Source: Rhyacophila brunnea
Taxonomy: Eukaryota > Arthropoda > Insecta > Trichoptera > Rhyacophilidae
DNA: 64,000 bases
Direction of reading: 5' to 3'
Assembly: GCA_022495005.1 (NCBI GenBank)
Contig: JAGYXB010000559.1
Span: 3,162,001-3,226,000, forward strand
The notes under the pieces were generated by a model. It made no database searches. It was not told the DNA's origin and saw only the letters and a list, made by a program, of their open reading frames with translations. The translations under genes were made by a program, and so were the position numbers. Shown one piece after another: positions 57,444 through 64,000 of this stretch (position 1 is the first letter of the stretch; each line of letters opens with the position of its first letter).

Positions 57444-58033
57444 CAGTGGCATCCCGTGGGGGTAGGCAGATTGAGCGTCGCTTGGGGGCGGCAGTTACCC
57501 AAAGGGCGGCAAATCGAGGAGAATCATTAGGTATACATAGAAAGCTACATAAACTTAGTAATAGCGGAAATATCTTTCCATTAAAAAATTCAGCTCACTG
57601 GTTGGAAAAAAAATGTTAATTAGGTAGATACTATAAAAGTTTTAACAGGGCTTTATTTTTTGTCGGGTTCGCGATGTCTAGTTTACTTCCGTTGTCCTTG
57701 GACTTCACGTTCTTGGTGAACAGCAATGACACGTGCATACCCAATTTTAAATTTATCAAAATATGTTTGCCAGTCACTCGCGAGTTTTGGAAGTTGTCAG
57801 GTGCATTTTTAACTGTACCTTTCTGAAACCGTAGACTTGCAATATTGTCTATTGAAGTAGAGATGGCATTTAAATTAGATTTAGTGTTATACCTATATAT
57901 TGATAGTAATGTATCCATACAACACAATTATTAGATATTGGAGTCATGAAAGGGTGATAAAAAGTACTGTATAAAAAATGTGGCGGCATTTTGGCACTGC
58001 CTAGGGGCGGCATTTTGTCTAGGGACGTCACTG
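57444..58033. mobile_element. hAT element family B, copy 3 (590 bp)
   Basis: CAGTGGCATCCCGTGGGGGT to TGTCTAGGGACGTCACTG, exact duplication ctctcaac at 57436-57443 and 58034-58041. Same orientation and interior as 27986-28624, including 'gagcgtcgcttgggggcggca'. Internal frames have no recognised domain. Confidence 0.92.
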
Positions 58034-58041
58034 CTCTCAAC

Positions 58042-58471
58042 GTCTCTGAGAATTGCATATTTCTAGTGTAGACAAATGCATTTTTTTAGTGAAGGACCGC
58101 ATTGAGAATTTTTATAAGTAATATAAAACAAACGTCTAAATCAATTTTCCGGTAGATCATTGCCGACTAAAAAAGATGGCGGTGGGTAGATACAATTTAT
58201 GACATATAAAAAAAAAGAAATTGAACAGACTTAAAAAAAAAGATACGTACGTATGTAATTAAGTATTACCCCTAATGAAATGAATGCAATAATTTTTAGT
58301 AGAGTTTTTTGTTGAATTTATACACACTTATTTATAATTCCGCATACTTAATTTATATTTAAAATTTTTAAATTTACCTACATGTTTTAGATATATAAAC
58401 AATAGATACATTATTGCAGGATGCACACAAACAATAATTTTCTTAGAATATCCCAATGGTATTAATCTAAT
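58042..58471. other. Intergenic, nothing recognised
   Basis: AT-rich; no gene recognised. Confidence 0.4.
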
Positions 58472-58907
58472 AGCGCCTGTATACGTGCATGGATTTCCTT
58501 GCAGCAATAGTGTGTATTTTAAACTATCGCGATGATAAAAATAATGTTTACACTTAAAAGTACTGACTGTCTTACCAATCTCATTCTTCAAGAGTATGCA
58601 AGACGCAATGTTGTTATTTTAGAGTAGGTACTATTTGACAGGTGGTGAAAATCGGTTATCCTCAAAATAAGTGCGCGGTGTAGTTCGTTTTTTTTACCGG
58701 CAGGTTCGCCACTATCGTTCTACTGCGCAGGCGTATATATCGAACAAATCTAACTGTCGCGTAACAATTCAGAAGCTTCCGAACTTTTTGATCCATACAT
58801 GCAATCTTGCAACTTGCATGATAATACATGTTTACACGTGCATTTTCTTGTTATGGCCGCGATAATACGTACTGTCAGCAGTAAATCCATTGACGTGTAA
58901 ACGGGGT
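58472..58907 (+). mobile_element. Dispersed MITE family I, copy 2
   Basis: Counterpart of 39288-39677, GCGCCTGTATACGTGCATGG to TGACGTGTAAACGGGGTA. GGATTT.CTTGCAGCA at the left and GGATTTACTGCTGACAG on the minus strand at the right give weak terminal inverted repeats. Confidence 0.65.
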
Positions 58908-59212
58908 AAGTATAACGATTAAAATTACTGTTAAAAAGTAATTAGGTACGCATATGCGTGCGCATTGGTGAAGTGAGTGTCCATTGAAGTTACACTCCCT
59001 GTCTTAATCGAGACCTTACACTTGATATTAATCATCAGTATTTTTTTATGATTGGGAATGTATCAGGGGCAGCTACCCAAGAATGAGGAAGCCATATACC
59101 TAAGTGTGCTTTAACTCAATTTGCATGGCTTAATTACGAAGTATGTGTTCATTATTTATGAATGTCAGTGTACAAGATAAGTTTTGTTTTTACAGAATAT
59201 GCCACCAGCATT
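58908..59212. other. Intergenic, nothing recognised
   Basis: No gene recognised. Confidence 0.4.
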
Positions 59213-59415
59213 CCGTAAGGCAGTAGTTTCCAAACTTTATGTTACTACGCCTCACTTTAAAAAAAAAATCTTGGCGCCTCCCCACCCTCCTTTATTTCAT
59301 TAAATAATACAGACACCTTTTAAAATAGTCAAAAATGTATTAAGTAATATAAAAATGAAAAAAAAAACTTATTTATAGAAAAAAACAAGGTTTTACTACA
59401 TATATCTATACATTT

Positions 59416-59580
59416 TTAAATTAATTTATTTTTCAAGCGATGGATGTGCTTGTTTATTAGCACAAAGTGCTCTTTTCTACTAAACGGGATCGATATTTGG
59501 AGTATTTCATTGGAGCTAATGTAGAAAATCCCGTTTCGCATAAATATGATGTTACGAGTCAATGGTAGCAGTACTTTACT
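59416..59580 (-). pseudogene. hAT transposase C-terminal relic (family D)
   Basis: Across frameshifts the minus strand gives ETGFSTLAPMKYSKYRSRLVEK (22 residues; the first 8 are the diagnostic part) and then KQAHPS. This is the 'CExGFSxLxxIKxKxRxRL ... KQxHPSH' end of hAT transposases related to the ZBED5/SCAND3 lineage. At least two frame changes and stops disrupt it, and the catalytic core is absent. Confidence 0.72.
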
Positions 59581-59757
59581 CACAACTTGCATTGCTTTTC
59601 TTGACAAAGGTATTATATTATTCTTCACTTCGATTCAACCAAAATTGAACCAGGGTTTTTCTTTCAATGAAATATCGCACGATAATTTTATCAATTTTTC
59701 CTTTTCAATAGTAGTCAATCCAAATTCATCATCGTTCATTGCCAAATGGATTCTATC

Positions 59758-59875
59758 ATGGGCCCCACATCCTGAAGCGGTCCCCCAGGCCAGGATCTTT
59801 GGCGGGCCCACCTACCTATCGCTGAGGTTAAGGGCAGTGTGCTGCTCTGAAGTAGTGTTTAAGATATTTAATAGT
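59758..59875 (-). mobile_element. Family C MITE fragment, nested
   Basis: CATGGGCCCCACATCCTGAA and 'gcggtcccccaggccaggatctttggcgggcccacctacctatcgct' type sequence match the right end of 2514-3088 in inverse. It is truncated towards 59875. Confidence 0.65.
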
Positions 59876-60048
59876 TCTGAAACAAAGTAGTTTTAAACTA
59901 TTATAATAAATGCGTGATGTATGTTATGCCCGGGCCGCCAAGCTTTTTATAAACTATGCATTTGCAAACTGCAAAGCTTTGGTTACATTTGTGTTGCCTC
60001 CCTTTGCAACACTCCGCGCCTCCCAGTTTGGAAATCGCTGCCGTAAGA

Positions 60049-60654
60049 CTTGAATAGACGGAGACCCTTATTATGGCTCTCTGAATACTTCCAAAGCATG
60101 TGGACAACCCAGTTCCGTTCCGTTTCCATAAAACGATTCTGAAGAAATATTATTCATTGTACGGGCGTCAGTACTTGTAATATCTCCTATCGTTTCTCGA
60201 GATTCTCAAATTTTCGGATATTTTTTTTGTAGTATCTAATATAAACAGTTTGATGGAAGTTAAATAATTATGTAAACTTTTATTTTCAATTGTCATTAAA
60301 CCATTAAAGTACTTCAATATTTTTCGTAAAATACTTAAAACGTCAAGGACTATAGCATTTTCGCTCGCTAATAGAATGTAGTAGGCACTTAACATCATTT
60401 TTTTATCATGCAGTGCACCAAGTATATTATTTGTATTATATTGTTTTGCTTAATGATAATATAATAATCATAATAATATAATATAATATAATATGAACAT
60501 ACAACACCACCGCTTATCTAGACAGTGATTGATTCATAAATAATTAAATTCAACACAAAAAAAAAATGTTATTGCAAGCTATTATACGTTACCATTCCGT
60601 GGTTATTTATGAACGAATCTGATAAGTAATTTTATTAAATTATTACTTATAGAA
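60049..60654. other. Intergenic, nothing recognised
   Basis: AT-rich with an (ATAAT)n zone near 60465-60490; no gene. Confidence 0.4.
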
Positions 60655-60662
60655 TATGTATG

Positions 60663-61460
60663 TGTTACGCCGAATGTGCGAAATTGACTATTACATGAAA
60701 TGGGCAAAATTTTGCCTAATTCATGTAATAGTCAAGTCCGTTGCCTTATTCATGAATTAGGTAAATTATCTGCCGAGTGCGTGAATTCGCCAGGGTATGG
60801 AATTCTTAAACTGTCAACATGACAGTAGAAAAAGTAAATTTAATACGGATGGTTTTATTAGTTATAATTGGACATAATATAATATTATTATTAGGTTAGG
60901 TTAGGTTTTGTAATTCTGATTTCAACTGAATGTCCATTTTGAGGTTAGCTAACAAGCGTCAACAAACTATCAAATTATACTTACTATCACAAACAAACAA
61001 TCGACCATTGCACGATTATTGATAGGTACCGAAGCACGAATCAAATCGCGAAAATACCTTTTAATAAAATTCTTCCGTTATCATAGTTCTAGATTTTTTT
61101 GGGCATAGTAAATGGATATTAACGTCATTGTAGTTTTTGATTGGTATATTTTTATATAATCAATGACATTTGACAAATTTGGTTAGTTTGATTAGTTGCA
61201 AAAAACACCACCGGAGCGCGACCATCTATTTTGACCAATGCATGAGCATTTGACACATTTGGTTTAGTTGCAAAAAACACCACCGTAGCGCTACTATCTA
61301 ATTTGTCCAATCCATGAACTAGGCAGAAAAATTACTGCCGAATTCACGCACTTGGCAGATATTTCGCCTAATGTATGAATAAGACGCTTGCATTTTTCAT
61401 GAATTAGGCAAAATTTTTCCCATTTCATGTAATATTCAATTTCGCACATTCGGCGTAACA
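60663..61460. mobile_element. Long-TIR MULE/foldback-like element (798 bp)
   Basis: The two ends match inversely over about 135 bp. Both begin TGTTACGCCGAATGTGCGAA and both contain CTAATTCATG and GTGCGTGAATTCG words. The flanks tatgtatg and tatgtatt match at 7 of 8. Long TIRs with 8-9-bp duplications fit MULE or foldback types. The interior has no transposase but includes a diverged direct repeat (61169-61321). Confidence 0.85.
61169..61321 (+). repeat. Two-copy direct repeat (~75-80 bp)
   Basis: TTTGACAAATTTGGTTAG at 61169 and TTTGACACATTTGGTTTAG at 61249. Each continues through AGTTGCAAAAAACACCACCG, '.agcgc.ac.atcta.tttg.ccaat.catga'. Confidence 0.8.
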
Positions 61461-61799
61461 TATGTATTAAAATATGGAGAAAACTTTTAAAAAGTATTTT
61501 TCTGTCTATTTTTGGATTTAAAATAATGATACATATGATAAAAAGTGTACACTTTTGTGACGTAGTAATGGCGCCAGATAGGAGCGATGATGACAGACCG
61601 TAATAATTACAATAAAATACGTGTACAAAAATATATGGATATTAGCAGTATCGACGCTGCCCGGGAGTGGAATGGTTTAATATTTGAATTTTAATACCTA
61701 GGTACGTAGAGTGCAAAAGATTGAATTTAAAAAAGTAAAATAATAAAATATTAGAGACTTCTATCTAAATATCTTAAAAAGTAGTACATTTCACAGATT
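61461..61799. other. Intergenic, nothing recognised
   Basis: No gene recognised. Confidence 0.4.
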
Positions 61800-61926
61800 A
61801 CACACACTATTGCACGTGCATGATGCGTGCTTCACTTTCGTAGGACACTCACACATTCAAAGCCTGCATCAGCATGCGGCGTATTGAATATAGCCTATCG
61901 GTATTCTATTTATTATCTGTTCTGTG
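61800..61926 (+). repeat. Family J fragment
   Basis: Matches 53805-53940: 'cacactattgcacgtgcat', 'ggacactcacaca', 'gcggcgtattgaatatagcctatcggtattc'. It ends where the same words end in copy 1. Confidence 0.7.
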
Positions 61927-61942
61927 TATATAATATAAATAT

Positions 61943-62333
61943 CAGTTTTCGAAATGGACGAGTTTACGAACCGGAGCGCTCGATAATTTTCCGAAAATAT
62001 TAACATATTTATGTAATAATTTAATTATTATATAAAAATAATGTAGGTATGTATTCGATTTTTTGTTGTATAGGTACCTACCAAGATTAGACGGTTTAAT
62101 GAGCCAGTTTTGTGGCATGCGAGATTTGGGCATAATCGGCAAGGTAGATGACAATTGAGGTTTACGTCACGTCATAAATATTATTTTTTTATATGATTCC
62201 GATAAGTTTCATATAAACTTAAAAATTATATTTAAATAATTATATTACTTTTTAATAATTCACGAATTGTAATGTAACTTTTCATTTTTCCACGAGACGG
62301 AGCGATAATCTCGAGGATTTCACGAACAGGAGC
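61943..62333. mobile_element. hAT MITE family A, copy 8, right end lost
   Basis: CAGTTTTCGAAATGGACGAG at the left. The conserved CACGAGACGGAGCGATAAT lies at about 62290. The sequence leaves the family after CACGAACAGGAGCC, so the terminal part is missing. No target duplication can be assigned. Confidence 0.75.
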
Positions 62334-62589
62334 CTTGGATCCATTGGCCATTGATGAGATTTATTGAAGACAATTTCTTTAAATAATACATTGCGCACAC
62401 CAAATCGACCCGTGGTCTCCAAACTCTTCGGTTTCTAGTGTTAAATGGCCAATTAATACTGCACGCCAAGAAACACCAATGCGCCCCCCGTTACGCTGTC
62501 ATTCCAACGGAGCTGTGGTCCCTCCAGGTGTTCGGTGAAAATTATTTCCAGAACACGATTATTTGACTTGCGGTGGACATTATTGTCCC

Positions 62590-62715
62590 GTCTAGGGAAT
62601 CCAATCCCGAGCTAAAATTCTGATCCCGGGATTTCGGGATTACAATTTGACAATCCCAGGATTGGCATTTTTTCCATTGTTAATATATTTTTTTTATATT
62701 TACAAATAACATTAT
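62590..62715 (+). mobile_element. 'Cccgggatt' hAT-like element, left part
   Basis: TAGGGAATCCAATCCCGAGC, then repeated 'tcccgggatttcgggatt'. This parallels 20935-21000 until it is cut by the family H repeat at 62716. Confidence 0.5.
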
Positions 62716-62968
62716 TTAAGGGCGGACGTGCTCAGCGTGGGTCAAAATGGAGCCTTTATTCTATTTTCAAAGCATGATCCTGGACATTCCTTAAACGTTG
62801 TAGATAATCTATTTATACAATTTAGAAGCCTTATTATCCTTTATATTTATTTTAAACATTTGATGACTGCATAAAGTATTTTTATTACATAAAATAGTAT
62901 TCTTTTAAACCTCTCGCTCTAATGTTTTAGAATATAGTCATATTTCAGTACATAAATGTGCAGTGCAT
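62716..62968 (+). repeat. Family H repeat, copy 3, right part lost
   Basis: TTAAGGGCGGACGTGCTCAG start, then parallel to 54351-54600. It is replaced after 'cataaatgtgcagtg' by family J sequence. Confidence 0.72.
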
Positions 62969-63640
62969 TACAAGACCCGAAATAATATAATATTTTTATT
63001 GCTTTGTTATGAGAGACGCTGTAATAATAATTATTTTGTGCTGCTTGGGCCGCTTATTACATAGGTGAAGGGTAATGCGCGGCAAGAGACGTGTAATTAT
63101 GGTTATGAATAAACGCTTCATTCGCCGACTTCGCCCGCTCGACGCGTTCTATGGGCACTATCGCTTAGGCATAAAGCCCACCAACGCGGCGCTCGGTGCG
63201 CTCTCTACGAAGTAGGCCCCCTCCCACCCGCGCATTACCCTTCACCTATGTAATAAGGGGTCAAGGAGCACAACATAATTATTATTATCAGCGTCTCTCA
63301 TAACAAAGCAATAAAAATATTAATAAATTTCTCGGGGCTTGTAATTAATAGTCACGATGACATTATTATACCAGCGAAATATCGGACACGCAATAACTAA
63401 ACAAAGAGTTCACTGTTATTAAATAATGGCTTCTCGCCCGTCTATCGACGACGCTGCCAGGAGCGTGATTTTGCTAGCCGTGTTCAATGAATGGACTACG
63501 TTGTATTTTCGTTAATTCGTATCGCTGAGAAGCCAAAAAACGATGAATCATGGGGCAGGCGGGCACAATGCGTCGTCAAATCCAGTGTGCGCTGGCGTAT
63601 TTGATTACGTTGTATTTTCGATGATTTACGCGCCACTTGT
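62965..63640 (+). repeat. Family J, copy 2 with inverted 120-bp arms
   Basis: 62965-63085 is the inverse of 63220-63345. Both contain CAATAAAAATATTA/TAATATTTTTATTG and the 'gagagacgctg/cagcgtctctc' and 'aagggtaatgcgc/gcgcattaccctt' words. A long hairpin is therefore possible. The right part is collinear with 53265-53745. Confidence 0.7.
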
Positions 63641-63779
63641 GAAATTTTGCGCGAGAGCCCCACTTGCTGCGTTAAGTGGGTTTTACGCCTTAGTTTCAAA
63701 TTGTCTGAAAATTCGTTAGGTAAGTACCCTGCTTACCTAGTTTATTATTTATGAAACAGGCAAATAAGTACACCAAATA

Positions 63780-64000
63780 CAGTGACGTCCCAAGACAAAA
63801 TGCCGCCCCAAGGCAGTGCCAAAATGCCGCCACATTTTTTTATACAGTACTTTTTATAATACTTTATGACTCCAATATCTAAGAAATGTGTTGTATGGAT
63901 ACATTACTAACAAGATATAGGTATACCACTAAATCTAATTTAAATGCCATCTCTGCTTCAATAGACAATATTGCGAGTCTACGGTTTCAGATATGTACAT
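63780..64000. mobile_element. hAT element family B, copy 4, cut by window end
   Basis: CAGTGACGTCCCAAGACAAA at 63780, then sequence collinear with the inverse of the family B right half. The other end lies beyond the window. Confidence 0.85.

Larger units (their letters stand above)
59221..60040 (-). mobile_element. hAT element family D, copy 2 (820 bp)
   Basis: CAGTAGTTTCCAAACTTTAT at the left and CAGCGATTTCCAAACTGGGA on the minus strand at the right. The flanks ccgtaagg and ccgtaaga match at 7 of 8. It carries transposase C-terminal relics on the minus strand and a partial family C MITE from 59758. Confidence 0.9.

Noticed and set aside
1..64000. Defence island, biosynthetic cluster or other multi-gene system
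   Set aside because: No intact multi-gene arrangement exists; all recognisable coding similarity is to transposases or LINE polyproteins.

Overview
This is a stretch of eukaryotic nuclear DNA, almost certainly from an arthropod and most likely an insect. It is AT-rich, has no operon-like gene packing, and is full of cut-and-paste DNA transposons, MITEs, tRNA-derived SINEs and 5'-truncated non-LTR retrotransposons. The recurrent TAGGTACCTA-type motif is familiar from aphid and lepidopteran intergenic DNA, so Hemiptera or Lepidoptera are the best guesses, but the order cannot be fixed from this window. I found no intact host protein-coding gene, rRNA gene or CRISPR array. Nearly every short open frame is chance or a transposon remnant.

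Layout. 0.3-1.1 kb: decayed RTE-type reverse transcriptase pieces. 2.5-5.1 kb: a 575-bp hAT-like MITE, then a TTAA-flanked MITE interrupted by a 5'-truncated RTE element and a SINE. 7.5-9.6 kb: a hAT element with a nested MITE, a second MITE family, and a CRE-motif-rich repeat. 12-13.6 kb: a foldback element carrying a tRNA-like module, and an 863-bp inverted-repeat element with a 113-bp palindromic repeat inside. 15.8-20 kb: a SINE with target duplication, a Jockey-like LINE fragment and a TTAA MITE. 20.4-23.3 kb: nested inverted repeats and the best copy of the tRNA-bearing foldback element. 25-27 kb: a repeat with a 616-bp retroelement insertion whose empty site is preserved at 36 kb. 28-34.6 kb: several MITEs, an R1-like LINE tail, SINEs in tandem and an RTE tail. 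36-45.7 kb: further MITEs, tandem repeats and a hAT element with a perfect target duplication. 47-52.6 kb: a pogo-like element with a nested MITE, a hAT element with a readable transposase C-terminus and a nested MITE. 53-64 kb: three larger dispersed repeats, a long-TIR MULE/foldback-like element and more hAT copies.

How it fits together. The window records successive transposition. At least four deletion-derivative hAT-type families (called A, B, C and D here) are bounded by 8-bp target duplications, many of them still perfect, so they moved relatively recently. Transposase C-terminal remnants of hAT type survive in three larger elements and are possible relatives of the mobilising enzymes. 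The least ordinary structures are a foldback element with opposed tRNA-like modules (family E, three copies) and a retroelement insertion with a 13-bp target duplication, inverted terminal segments and a paralogous empty site. I see no sign of an operating defence, biosynthetic or signalling system. Family letters are local labels and do not come from any database.
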